From contig NZ_CP046401.1 of NCBI RefSeq assembly GCF_009762775.1, forward strand, positions 1 to 64,000: a stretch of DNA of 64,000 bases, read 5' to 3'. How positions within the stretch are numbered: the stretch's first letter is position 1; the number at the start of each line of letters is the position of its first letter. Source of the stretch: Maribellus comscasis (GTDB lineage: Bacteria; Bacteroidota; Bacteroidia; Bacteroidales; Prolixibacteraceae). A program made the translations under genes and the position numbers. The notes under the pieces are model-generated. The model was not told where the DNA came from. It was given only the letters and a program-made list of their open reading frames with translations, and ran no database searches. Positions 54,213 to 62,901 of the stretch are shown here, in pieces.

Positions 54213-54951
54213 TTTTTTTCAGAATACTTTGTTCAAAAGATTTGACTTTGGGAACCAGCACTTTCTCCTCAATACGGGAATGGTCATTCAAATCAATTTC
54301 TACCCGAAACAGTTCCATAAGTAATTTCTGTACCAATTCAACATTATCGTGCGGAGGCAGATATTTAATAATCAGGTTTTTAAGATCATTAAGTTTTATT
54401 TCCAGATTATCATGTTGTCTCTCGTATTCTTCAATCGGCTCATTAATAATTCTTTCAATAAGTTCTTCGGCTACATTTCCGGAATCGATAGCCTGTCCAA
54501 TTTGTTCTATGTAAGGAAAAACATCATCCTCTTCGTGTGAAAAATGCAAATCAATTTCTTCTACATATTTTTTAAAAAAATCATCAAGCAACTTGATATT
54601 TTTACTGTTCTCTTCCGGAGCAGAATTCATCAGTTCATCAATAAAAACCTGAATTTCAGGTATTTTAACTTTTTGAAAATAACGATGTGTATTAACCAAA
54701 TAAGCTATAATATCGGAAAACGAAAAGTCTCTCAGTTTTTCTGTTGGAAAATAATCCCGGTTATGATAAGCATTCACAATCTCAAGAAAAAACCAGGTGT
54801 TTATGTTATATTGCCGACATACCTCCTCAACCGTTTTATTCCTAAAACCGTATTTTATACCAAATCTCCCCAACACCGGTATTAATAAATAATTATGATA
54901 AACGATATCGGCCATTTTCATTTGTGCCGAAAATAATGTGTATTTACTCAT
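54196..54951 (-). CDS. Hemerythrin-domain protein (RIC/ScdA-like)
   Basis: A 251-residue protein. Residues about 20-75 resemble the DUF542 domain of iron-sulfur-cluster repair proteins but lack its C-terminal cysteines in the visible positions. Residues 90-245 form a hemerythrin-like helical bundle with the His/Glu ligands in HRYFQ, DLHFSHEEDDVFPY, RQHDNLE and NDHSRIEEKVLVPK, which would hold a di-iron site. Likely roles are repair of nitrosative or oxidative Fe-S damage, or O2/NO sensing for the coupled LuxR regulator. Confidence 0.88.
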   Translation of the reverse strand: MSKYTLFSAQMKMADIVYHNYLLIPVLGRFGIKYGFRNKTVEEVCRQYNINTWFFLEIVNAYHNRDYFPTEKLRDFSFSDIIAYLVNTHRYFQKVKIPEIQVFIDELMNSAPEENSKNIKLLDDFFKKYVEEIDLHFSHEEDDVFPYIEQIGQAIDSGNVAEELIERIINEPIEEYERQHDNLEIKLNDLKNLIIKYLPPHDNVELVQKLLMELFRVEIDLNDHSRIEEKVLVPKVKSFEQSILKKSGVSN

Positions 54952-55130
54952 CGAACTAAAATTTATGGTTACGAAGTAAACAATAAAAATAAATCCTTAA
55001 AATCCCAATTTGTTGCTATTTTTTATCCCCGGCACATTATGAAATAACTAAATTGGGCAGAAAGAAATTTGGCATCTTTCTGAAAAGAGATAAATTAGCA
55101 ACTTCCTATTAAAAATGTAAAAGACAAAAC

Positions 55131-56357
55131 GTGAAAATAATAAAATTAAAACTTCACTGGCAAATACTAATTGCATTAATCCTTTCTGTATTTTTTGGAT
55201 ATTTTGTGCCCGATGGGGTTAAATATGTTGCGTGGATGGGCGATATTTTTCTAAGGGCCTTAAAAATGGTGATTATACCTCTCATTTTTAGCTCAATAAT
55301 TAGTGGTGTCACAAGTATGGGGGAAGGAAAAAACCTCGGCCGGCTCGGACTGAAAACACTCACCTACTATCTGGGAACAAGTACACTTGCGATTGTTACC
55401 GGCTTGTTTGTTGTAAATATTGTAAAACCCGGAATAGGTGTTGAAATGGGTTTTACCCAATCGGTTGAAGGGCTGGCTGAAAATGCAGGTTCGGTAAAAG
55501 ACATTTTTTATCGTTTAATCCCCGACAATGTTGTTGACGCAATGGCGCAGGGCTCTATTTTATCGGTGATTTTCTTCGCGGTGATTTTTGGTTTTTTTAT
55601 CACCAAAGTTGAAGGAAAATATAAAGACTCGCTGACTACTTTTTTTGATGCCATCTTTGAGGTGATGATGAAAATAACCTTGTTCATTATAAAATTTACA
55701 CCATTTGGAATTTTTGGTATTGTTGCCCGCGAAGTTGCCCGCAACTCGGATCAGCTAGCAAGTATTGCAGGGAGTTTGGCCATTTACAGTCTCTGTGTTT
55801 TTGTTGCTCTTATGATACATGCTTTTGTTTCTCTGCCTTTAATTGTTCGTTTTATAGGAAAAGCCAGGCCATTTGCCCACATGAAAAATATGATTACCCC
55901 GCTGCTAACCGCTTTCTCCACATCTTCATCAAGTGCTACGTTGCCGCTGACGATGGATGCTTTGGAGAATAACAGCGGTGTATCAAATAAAATATCAAGT
56001 TTTACATTGCCGCTTGGAGCCACAATAAATATGGATGGTACCGCACTTTACGAGTGTATTGCGGCCATGTTTATCGCACAGGTTTACGGCGTTGAACTGA
56101 GTATCGCCCAGCAGGCATTGGTAGTAGTCACAGCTTTACTTGCATCGATTGGTGCTGCCGGAATTCCAATGGCCGGACTGGTAATGATAACTGTTGTATT
56201 AACTGCCGTGGGACTGCCACTGGAAGGAATTGGATTGATTCTGGCAGTAGACCGGATTCTGGATATGATTCGTACTTCTGTTAACGTTTGGAGCGACAGT
56301 TGTGGTGCAGTAACCATTGCCCGTTCAGAGAATGAGGAAACCAGCGTTGCCATTTAG
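55131..56357 (+). CDS. Dicarboxylate/amino-acid:cation symporter (DAACS)
   Basis: A 408-residue secondary transporter of the GltP/DctA family. It has eight membrane segments with the HP1 and HP2 re-entrant loops, the serine-rich TAFSTSSSSATLPLT motif, NMDGTALYECIAAMFIAQ, and the C-terminal DRILDMIRTSVNVWSD (the DxxRT substrate-binding sequence). It takes up glutamate, aspartate or C4-dicarboxylates with Na+ or H+. The start is GTG. An inverted repeat CAGAAAG/CTTTCTG lies at 55058-55082 upstream. Confidence 0.95.
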   Translation: MKIIKLKLHWQILIALILSVFFGYFVPDGVKYVAWMGDIFLRALKMVIIPLIFSSIISGVTSMGEGKNLGRLGLKTLTYYLGTSTLAIVTGLFVVNIVKPGIGVEMGFTQSVEGLAENAGSVKDIFYRLIPDNVVDAMAQGSILSVIFFAVIFGFFITKVEGKYKDSLTTFFDAIFEVMMKITLFIIKFTPFGIFGIVAREVARNSDQLASIAGSLAIYSLCVFVALMIHAFVSLPLIVRFIGKARPFAHMKNMITPLLTAFSTSSSSATLPLTMDALENNSGVSNKISSFTLPLGATINMDGTALYECIAAMFIAQVYGVELSIAQQALVVVTALLASIGAAGIPMAGLVMITVVLTAVGLPLEGIGLILAVDRILDMIRTSVNVWSDSCGAVTIARSENEETSVAI

Positions 56358-56512
56358 CAACGTTTTGTCAGTGTAAAACAGGATTTAATCTGCAAAACAA
56401 AACTTATCATCTGCAAGCGGCAATTGCAGAATTAATTGTATAAATGGCAGAAAGTCAGTATTTTTTTCAGGGAAAAAGTTTACCATTGTGTAAAAGTTAC
56501 AATATTGTTTAA

Positions 56513-57532
56513 ATGAAAATCTTTAAATATCGGATTTTAAACCATATCCTTTTTTGGATATTTATTTATGCATTTTACACCATACCTTTTATTTTGTCGT
56601 ATGGATTTGAAACCGATGCTTTTATAAATCTGATTTATCTACCGTTTGATATTCTCACGGTTTATTTTGTTATTAGCTTTTTGATTCCCCGTTTTTTTAT
56701 CAACAACCGCAATCTCCCTGTGCTTTTAATTGGTGTGTTAACCGCTTTTACACTTAATATTCTTATTTCCAGATATATCAATTTTGTAATACAACCGCGG
56801 CTTGGTTTTTGGGTAAGCCGGAAAGCTCTAACAGTAGAACTTTTTTACTCACTTCTTTCCAATTTTATGATTGTCGGAACTGCTTCCGCTCTGAAACTAT
56901 TTAGTTACTCTACAAAAATACAACTCAACCAATCGGAGCTGGAAAGAAAGACAGTACAATCTGAATTAGGTATTTTACGCTCACAGGTAAATCCGCATTT
57001 TTTGTTTAATGTTTTGAACAACATTGATGCATTAATCTTCGAAGACAAAGAGAAAGCTTCAAATGCCATATTCCTGCTTTCAAAAATTATGCGTTATATG
57101 TTACAGGAGTCTGCCGAAGAAAAAGTCAGGCTGGATAGGGAACTAACTTATATCGAGGATTATCTTGAACTGGCCAAACTGAGTTTTGAGAATCCTAAAT
57201 TTTTAAAGTTTGAGACAACAGGTTCCTCTGCCCGCAAATTGATTCCGCCACTTCTGTTTATACCGATTATCGAAAATGCAGTAAAACACTGTAACAAACA
57301 GGTAAAATCGCCCGGCATTCAGATTTCATTCAAAATTGAAAATGAATTTATTGAATTAAAAACCTCAAACCATGTCAAACGAAACGATTTTAAACTACCC
57401 GATAACAGCAGCGGCAACGGACTAAAAATAGTGAGAAAAAGACTAAAACTCATTTACGGAGAAAATTTCATTTTTGATATTAATCGCGATATGGATAAAT
57501 TTGATGTTTACCTAAAAGTACCTTTATCATGA
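56513..57532 (+). CDS. LytS-type sensor histidine kinase
   Basis: A 339-residue sensor with four N-terminal membrane segments (about 10-130) and a His_kinase domain with the phosphorylated H162 in RSQVNPHFLFNVLNN. The C-terminal HATPase has the N-box IPIIENAVKH and the G-box NSSGNGLKIVRKRL. It is paired with the LytTR regulator that follows, overlapping by four bases (ATGA). The signal sensed is unknown. A palindromic TTGTGTAA/TTACAATA stretch lies just upstream. Confidence 0.92.
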   Translation: MKIFKYRILNHILFWIFIYAFYTIPFILSYGFETDAFINLIYLPFDILTVYFVISFLIPRFFINNRNLPVLLIGVLTAFTLNILISRYINFVIQPRLGFWVSRKALTVELFYSLLSNFMIVGTASALKLFSYSTKIQLNQSELERKTVQSELGILRSQVNPHFLFNVLNNIDALIFEDKEKASNAIFLLSKIMRYMLQESAEEKVRLDRELTYIEDYLELAKLSFENPKFLKFETTGSSARKLIPPLLFIPIIENAVKHCNKQVKSPGIQISFKIENEFIELKTSNHVKRNDFKLPDNSSGNGLKIVRKRLKLIYGENFIFDINRDMDKFDVYLKVPLS

Positions 57533-58266
57533 AAATGAATTGTATTGCCGTTGACGACGAAATTTTGGCCCTGAAAAAAATAAAAAGGTACGCAGATAAG
57601 ATTGATTATTTAAATCTGCTGGGAACTTTTGACAATGCCCTCTCTACATTTTCATTTCTTCGTGAAAATAAAATCGACCTCATTTTCCTCGATATACAAA
57701 TGGACGAATTTACAGGTATCCAGCTTCTGGAGACGATAAAAGATCCGCCCTATGTAATTTTAACCACAGCCTACGATGAATATGCTTTAAAAGCCTACGA
57801 ACTGGATGTGATGGATTATCTTTTAAAACCTATCCCTTTTGAACGTTTCGTAAAGGCGGTGGAAAAAGTATATGCCCGTTTCCTGAGAGAGGCCACCCAC
57901 AAAAACCACCAGACTTCAGGTGAAGTTCATCAAACTGCAACAGCCCCCGATTATACATTTATAAAATCGGGGAATAAAACGGTAAAAGTTTATTTTAATA
58001 AAATTCTGTACATTGAAGGGATGCGCGATTATCTTCAAATTCACACAGAGGACAGTAAAATAATGACCTTGCTAAATTTCAAAACCATACAGGAGGTACT
58101 TGACCCAAAAAAATTTATCAGAGTGCATAAATCGTATATTATTGCCATTGACAAAATCGACTACATTGAAAATAACGCAATAAAAATAAAGAACAAACTC
58201 ATTCCCGTAAGCAACAGCTATAAAGTGCCATTTTTTAATATGCTGAATAAAAAGAATTTTATTTAA
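57529..58266 (+). CDS. LytTR response regulator
   Basis: A 245-residue regulator with a receiver (phosphorylated D55 in LIFLDIQMDE, K near 107 in LLKPIPFER) and a C-terminal LytTR DNA-binding domain (about 145-245, with FIKSGNKTVKVYFNKILYIE and FIRVHKSYIIAIDKI). LytTR proteins bind direct repeats of short sites near their targets. The likely targets are its own operon or neighbours. It is cotranscribed with the kinase. Confidence 0.93.
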   Translation: MKMNCIAVDDEILALKKIKRYADKIDYLNLLGTFDNALSTFSFLRENKIDLIFLDIQMDEFTGIQLLETIKDPPYVILTTAYDEYALKAYELDVMDYLLKPIPFERFVKAVEKVYARFLREATHKNHQTSGEVHQTATAPDYTFIKSGNKTVKVYFNKILYIEGMRDYLQIHTEDSKIMTLLNFKTIQEVLDPKKFIRVHKSYIIAIDKIDYIENNAIKIKNKLIPVSNSYKVPFFNMLNKKNFI

Positions 58267-58577
58267 CCTGAACTGTCGCGCATCGATGCCCTAAATCACA
58301 ACAACCTAAGGTACAACCAACAACAATACTTTAACCTATTACAAAATTAAAACTGACCTCTTCTGTTGATTCAGTTAAAAATACCACCTGTGATTTACTC
58401 CGGCCTCCACAAAATTCATCTCTCAGTTATCCGGGGGAATACGCTCATTTTAATTCTTTTGAAACAAGCGGCGTCAACAATTCTCAGGCAAAAATAAATT
58501 TTACATTTTTTAATATTTGAAATTTTATTGAAATCCCTATTTTTGCACGTGTTTGCAAAATCAGAAAACCTAACAAA
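58267..58577 (+). promoter_or_regulatory. Intergenic region with promoter of the serine-hydrolase-like gene
   Basis: It contains TTTG (58516-58519), an 18-base spacer and an exact -7 box TATTTTTG (58538-58545), one of the best promoters in the window. The first 200 bases hold no gene or hairpin I can support. Confidence 0.6.
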
Positions 58578-59744
58578 ATGGAATTAAAAAAATTGAAATT
58601 CGTTATTTTTTTACTGGCCATTTTAATTGGTCTAACCAATTGTAAAAAACATAACAACGACATCGTTTATAATAAAAAGTATATCGATGCGATAAAAAAG
58701 GCCAGAAAAGATTTTAGTTTTTACCTGACAAGCAATTCTATCCCCGGGGGATCAATTGCCATTTCAAAGGGAGGAGAACTCGTTTACTCGGAAGCCATGG
58801 GACTTGCGTCGAAAGATTTGGATGTTCCGGCAACCCGCAACACAAAGTTTAGAATTGGTTCGTTAACCGAACTTTTCACCTCTCTTACTTATCAGTTACT
58901 TGTTGAAAAAGGGACACTTCATCCCGATTCTTCTGTTCAGTACTATATGCCTGAATTCCCTGAAAAGAAATATAAAATCACACTGGAGAATCTTGTCAAT
59001 AACACTTCAGGGATGCGCCCGGAAGGCTCCGGCAAAGAATACACAAACAAATTTAACCTTAGTCTGCAAAAAGGAATCGACTCCTTTAAGGACGACTCAT
59101 TGATGGCGGAGCCCGGATATTACCAGTACGCTTCTTCTTTGAATTACAATCTTCTTGGGGCCGTAATGGAAAAAGCAACCCACAAAAACTTTGAAAAAAT
59201 TGTTAAGGAATTGGTAACGGATACATTACATTTGGAAAATACAGTTTTTGACCACCCCCTTGGAACGATAAAAGGACGGAGTGATTTTTACGACCACAAT
59301 ATCGTTGCGTTGCTCATCAATGCCATCTCCATTGATTTACGCTCACAGGCTCCTTCAAAAGGCTTATTGTCCAATGCAGAAGATTTGGTAAAGTTGGGAA
59401 ACGCCTTTTTATTTTCCGACTATATTTCTGAAGATATAAAAAAACGGATTTTTTCTCTTTCTACATTAAAATCGGGGCTTCTGGCCCAAAACAGCAATGG
59501 TTGGTTAGTTCTTGAAGATAATTACGGAAGAGAAGTTTACGCCAGAACAGGCTCAGTCGTTGGTGGTGGAGCTACAATCCTGATTTTTCCGGAAGAAGAA
59601 CTCATTGTTGCCTGTACTGTCAATACCACAATGGATATGCAGGAGCCACCGGATTATAAAATAGCAACTTATTTTTTACCTGAACCTGAAAAGCCTCAGC
59701 AGACACCCGGTGAAGCTTCGGATTCAACTGCGACGGATAAATAG
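58578..59744 (+). CDS. Beta-lactamase-fold (class C-like) lipoprotein, catalytic lysine missing
   Basis: A 388-residue lipoprotein (lipobox LTNC, C22) with the serine-hydrolase (beta-lactamase/PBP4*-like) fold. In the active-site motif S-x-x-K the sequence reads SLTE at 95-98, so the conserved Lys is Glu. The second motif is YASS-like (YQYASSLNYNLLG). The third, normally HTG or KTG, is RTGS. A pseudo-enzyme that binds cell-wall or lipid ligands is more likely than an active esterase. It has its own strong promoter. Confidence 0.85.
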   Translation: MELKKLKFVIFLLAILIGLTNCKKHNNDIVYNKKYIDAIKKARKDFSFYLTSNSIPGGSIAISKGGELVYSEAMGLASKDLDVPATRNTKFRIGSLTELFTSLTYQLLVEKGTLHPDSSVQYYMPEFPEKKYKITLENLVNNTSGMRPEGSGKEYTNKFNLSLQKGIDSFKDDSLMAEPGYYQYASSLNYNLLGAVMEKATHKNFEKIVKELVTDTLHLENTVFDHPLGTIKGRSDFYDHNIVALLINAISIDLRSQAPSKGLLSNAEDLVKLGNAFLFSDYISEDIKKRIFSLSTLKSGLLAQNSNGWLVLEDNYGREVYARTGSVVGGGATILIFPEEELIVACTVNTTMDMQEPPDYKIATYFLPEPEKPQQTPGEASDSTATDK

Positions 59745-59793
59745 TTCGGGTTTTCTCTAAAAAGTTATAAATTAGAGTTGAAATTAGAATTCT

Positions 59794-60411
59794 ATGGAGA
59801 CTCTTATTTTGCTGGGAGTAATTTTGGGGCTTGCTGCAGGTGCGGTAATTTCGATGTATTACTACAAATACAAAAACACGCAACAACTAAAAGAACAGTC
59901 AGCAGTATTACTAAAACAAATAAAACAGGTTTTTAAACTGGTTACTGTCGAGGGCGAATTTTCGGAGATATTTACCCACCGAAACGGAAAAAATATATTC
60001 TTTAACCTCTTGCAGCTGGAGAAAAAAGTAATCCTTATTGTAAAGGCCAGGGTAATGGTTGGCTTTGATCTAACGCAGATCGACATCAAGATTGATTCAT
60101 CAAACAAAAAAATACGGCTATCAAAATTCCCTCATCCTCAAATTATTAGCATTGACACAGATCTCGAATACTACGATATTCAGAAAGGGATAGTAAATAA
60201 ACTTTCAGAAAAAGACTTGACTGATATCTCAAAAAAATCAAAAGATTTTATCCGGGAAAAGGTAGATGAAAGTGATTTGTATTTGATTGCGGAAAACCAG
60301 GTAAAAGAAACCATTGAATTTATCAGTCAACTCGCAAATTCAGTAGGCTGGGAAATGGTAACAGAAAAACCACCTGAGAAACTGCCTGAATCCAATAAAA
60401 CAAAACATTAA
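59794..60411 (+). CDS. DUF4230-type membrane-anchored protein
   Basis: A 205-residue protein with one N-terminal membrane segment (1-22) and an extracytoplasmic domain of the DUF4230 type. The domain has alternating strands such as KKVILIVKARVMVGFDL and KIRLSKFPHPQIISID, and a C-terminal helical region. The family is widespread and uncharacterised. It is convergent with the TraR/DksA gene and overlaps its end by four bases. Confidence 0.82.
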   Translation: METLILLGVILGLAAGAVISMYYYKYKNTQQLKEQSAVLLKQIKQVFKLVTVEGEFSEIFTHRNGKNIFFNLLQLEKKVILIVKARVMVGFDLTQIDIKIDSSNKKIRLSKFPHPQIISIDTDLEYYDIQKGIVNKLSEKDLTDISKKSKDFIREKVDESDLYLIAENQVKETIEFISQLANSVGWEMVTEKPPEKLPESNKTKH

Positions 60412-60740
60412 CAGCTACACTTTACACAAGTTTGCGATTGGGGCATAATTAACAAACGACCAATCGGAATGGGTGCTTTACACTGAATACAAATTCCAAA
60501 ATTCTCTTCATCAATTTTTGAAAGTGCAAACTTTAGTTTATCCAGCTTTTCCCTGGCTTTTCTCAATGCTGCTTCCGTAACACTTTTGTTGTTAATGGCG
60601 TCCATTCGCGAAATACGGCCGATTGCATTTTCCGGCTCAATCGGTTGCGTTAGTTCGATGTATTCAGAAATCAACTTTTCTGTTTTCTGAATTTCAGATT
60701 TAATTTTTTGTCTTATTTCAGGTTTGTTAAGCTCCGGCAT
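60408..60740 (-). CDS. TraR/DksA-family zinc-finger protein
   Basis: A 110-residue regulator of the DksA/TraR class, which binds the RNA polymerase secondary channel. The N-terminal coiled-coil (10-75) lacks the acidic DxxDxA tip of DksA. The C4 zinc finger is C84/C87/C105/C108 (CIQCKAPIPIGRLLIMPQSQ, then TCVKC). The ATG at 60740 is chosen: the longer frame from 60863 overlaps ftsY and adds an unrelated hydrophobic extension. It lies downstream of ftsY on the same strand. Confidence 0.88.
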   Translation of the reverse strand: MPELNKPEIRQKIKSEIQKTEKLISEYIELTQPIEPENAIGRISRMDAINNKSVTEAALRKAREKLDKLKFALSKIDEENFGICIQCKAPIPIGRLLIMPQSQTCVKCSC

Positions 60741-60750
60741 TTGTTTTTTC

Positions 60751-61701
60751 TTATGAAAACAACGAATCAACAAATTCCCGTCTCCTGAAAATCTGAAGAT
60801 GTTCCATTTTTTCGCCAATGCCAATATACTTAACGGGAATTTTAAACTGGTCAGAAATTCCAATCACAACCCCTCCTTTTGCAGTTCCGTCAAGTTTTGT
60901 CAGCGCCATTGCTGTCACTTCTGTGGCTTTTGTAAATTGTTTAGCCTGCTCAAAAGCGTTTTGTCCGGTAGAACCATCCAGAATTAAAAGAACTTCATGT
61001 GGTGCGTCGGGTACAATTTTTTGCATCACTTTTTTAATCTTCGAAAGTTCATTCATCAGATTAATTTTATTGTGAAGGCGCCCGGCGGTGTCGACTATAA
61101 CAACATCAGCACCACTTGCTTTTGCCGAAGAAAGTGTATCGTAGGCGACCGACGCCGGGTCGGATCCCATTTTTTGTTTTACAATAGGAACATCAACACG
61201 TTGGGCCCAAACTTCCAATTGTTCAATCGCAGCAGCGCGGAATGTATCTGCAGCTCCAAGTATTACTTTTTTACCGGCCTGTTTAAAGTTGTAAGCCAGT
61301 TTTCCAATTGTTGTTGTTTTTCCCACACCATTTACTCCAACCACCATAATTACATACGGACCTTCAGTTTGAGGCAATTCAAAATCATCAACGTCTTCCG
61401 TGTTATTTTCTTCCAAAAGAGCAGCAATTTCCTCTTTTAAAATATTGTTGAGTTCGCCAACTCCCATATATTTATCCCGGGAAACCCGTTCTTCAATTCG
61501 TTCAATAATTTTAAGAGTTGTATCAACACCAACATCAGAAGTAATCAGAACTTCTTCCAGGTTGTCCAGTACCTCGTCGTCAACTTTAGATTTACCAACA
61601 ACGGCACGGCTTAATTTTTTAAATACACTCTCTTTGGTTTTTGAAAGCCCCTGGTCGAGGGATTCTTTTTTATTTTTACTGAAACTTCCGAATAAGGCCA
61701 T
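60751..61701 (-). CDS. ftsY: Signal recognition particle receptor FtsY
   Basis: The SRP receptor GTPase that docks ribosome-nascent chains at the membrane. The 316-residue protein has a short acidic N-terminus, the N domain, and the G domain with G1 GVNGVGKTTTIGKLA, the DTFRAAA segment, DTAGR (G3) and TKLDG (G4). It has no membrane anchor, which is normal in Bacteroidetes. It follows the rpmB-rpmG-DUF4295 group, separated by a terminator. Confidence 0.97.
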   Translation of the reverse strand: MALFGSFSKNKKESLDQGLSKTKESVFKKLSRAVVGKSKVDDEVLDNLEEVLITSDVGVDTTLKIIERIEERVSRDKYMGVGELNNILKEEIAALLEENNTEDVDDFELPQTEGPYVIMVVGVNGVGKTTTIGKLAYNFKQAGKKVILGAADTFRAAAIEQLEVWAQRVDVPIVKQKMGSDPASVAYDTLSSAKASGADVVIVDTAGRLHNKINLMNELSKIKKVMQKIVPDAPHEVLLILDGSTGQNAFEQAKQFTKATEVTAMALTKLDGTAKGGVVIGISDQFKIPVKYIGIGEKMEHLQIFRRREFVDSLFS

Positions 61702-61763
61702 ATTCTATATATTAGAGGAGTAAAAATAACAATTTTTAAATTACGCAGTCAGCCCAAAATAAA

Positions 61764-61800
61764 TACAAAAAAAGCTTCCACCATTGATGAAAGCTTTTTC
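61764..61800 (-). terminator. Terminator after the rpmB-rpmG-DUF4295 operon
   Basis: On the minus strand, AAAAAGCTT pairs with AAGCTTTTT (9 bp) and is followed by more Ts. It separates ribosomal genes from ftsY, which therefore needs its own promoter or read-through. Confidence 0.75.
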
Positions 61801-61830
61801 TGTTCTGTAGGCATTTTCCCGATTTCGGGA

Positions 61831-61983
61831 TTATTTTTTAAAATAATTTTTTACGTCGTCGTTCGGAACCACTTCTTCTTTAAAAGAATATGCGCCGGTT
61901 TTTTCCGATTTCACCATTTTAATTACTTTGGCATAACCTTTACCAGCACCTTTTTGTAATGTAGCAACCGCTTTCTTTGCCAT
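61831..61983 (-). CDS. DUF4295 small ribosome-associated protein
   Basis: A 50-residue basic protein starting MAKKAVATLQKGAGKGYAK and ending DDVKNYFKK, as in DUF4295 proteins that follow rpmG in Bacteroidetes. Its position and charge suggest a lineage-specific ribosomal or ribosome-associated protein. It lies eight bases after rpmG. Confidence 0.9.
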   Translation of the reverse strand: MAKKAVATLQKGAGKGYAKVIKMVKSEKTGAYSFKEEVVPNDDVKNYFKK

Positions 61984-61991
61984 AACTTATT

Positions 61992-62180
61992 CTATTTTAT
62001 TTCTTTATGAACTGTAACCTTTTTTAATACCGGGTTGTATTTTTTCAACTCCATACGTTCAGGCGTATTTTTTCTGTTCTTGGTAGTAATGTACCTTGAA
62101 GTTCCCGGCATACCACTGTCTTTGTGCTCTGTACACTCCAGAATAACCTGAATCCTGTTACCTTTTCCTTTTTTTGCCAT
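61992..62180 (-). CDS. rpmG: 50S ribosomal protein bL33
   Basis: A 62-residue zinc-independent (C-minus) form of L33. It has the conserved [19 protein letters not shown] and [19 protein letters not shown] segments, with only one cysteine in place of the CxxC pair. It lies 12 bases after rpmB. Confidence 0.96.
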   Translation of the reverse strand: MAKKGKGNRIQVILECTEHKDSGMPGTSRYITTKNRKNTPERMELKKYNPVLKKVTVHKEIK

Positions 62181-62192
62181 TTCTAAATATCT

Positions 62193-62435
62193 TTAATATT
62201 TATCAATATAACCTTTCTCAACTGCGCTCTGCAATGCAGCTTTTACTCCGTTTTTATTTATAGTGCGGATTCCTGCTGCAGAAACCGTTAAATTTACCCA
62301 GCGATTTTCCTCCGGTAAATAAAATTTCTTTTTGAACAGGTTGACATCGAACGTTCTTTTTGTTCTTCTTTTTGAGTGAGATACATTATTTCCCACCAAT
62401 GCTTTTTTCCCTGTTATTTGACAAACTCGTGACAT
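62193..62435 (-). CDS. rpmB: 50S ribosomal protein bL28
   Basis: An 80-residue L28 starting [20 protein letters not shown], followed by [13 protein letters not shown] and the [11 protein letters not shown] tail region of the family. It is the first gene of the rpmB-rpmG-DUF4295 operon. The intergenic region to the LRR gene (62436-62901) holds only small hairpins: ATACCTA/TAGGTAT at 62761-62777 and a longer one at 62827-62865. Confidence 0.97.
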   Translation of the reverse strand: MSRVCQITGKKALVGNNVSHSKRRTKRTFDVNLFKKKFYLPEENRWVNLTVSAAGIRTINKNGVKAALQSAVEKGYIDKY

Positions 62436-62826
62436 TTCCTTTTTATTTCTATATGATCAAAACAAACACGTTATTCAAACGGCTTGCAAAGAAAATACTT
62501 TTTTGCAAAAAAATCAAGCAGATGCTAAAGTTTTTAAATAAAGAATTAACAATTGACAGTTGATTATTTTTTCACACTACCGGACTTCACTTCATTTCCG
62601 GAATAACAGAAACATAAACTACTAAAACCAAATACCTTGTTGCCTGTCTTTGAATTAATTTACAAATTCAATTTTGCAGTATTCCCTGCTAATAAAAACT
62701 CTCCTTTTTCTTATTTTAAAACATCGGGATTAACAGCTCAATCCTATGCTGTTATTAAGGATACCTAACACTAGGTATTTTCTAACCGTCTGACATACGC
62801 TACTTTTGAACTGAACTTTTGCTTTA

Positions 62827-62865
62827 AATAATAAAAACAGGCTGAAATTGCCTCTGTTTATTATT
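62827..62865. repeat. Long hairpin upstream of the LRR gene
   Basis: AATAATAAAAACAGGC and GCCTCTGTTTATTATT form a near-perfect stem of about 14 bp with a short loop. No T-run follows. It could be a transcription barrier or RNA-stability element. Confidence 0.45.
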
Positions 62866-62901
62866 CAAAAATATATTAAATCACACCTAGCCGTAAATAT
62901 C

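Noticed and set aside
60741..60863. N-terminal extension of the TraR/DksA protein
   Set aside because: It overlaps the end of ftsY, and its sequence is an antisense-like hydrophobic stretch in a different frame.
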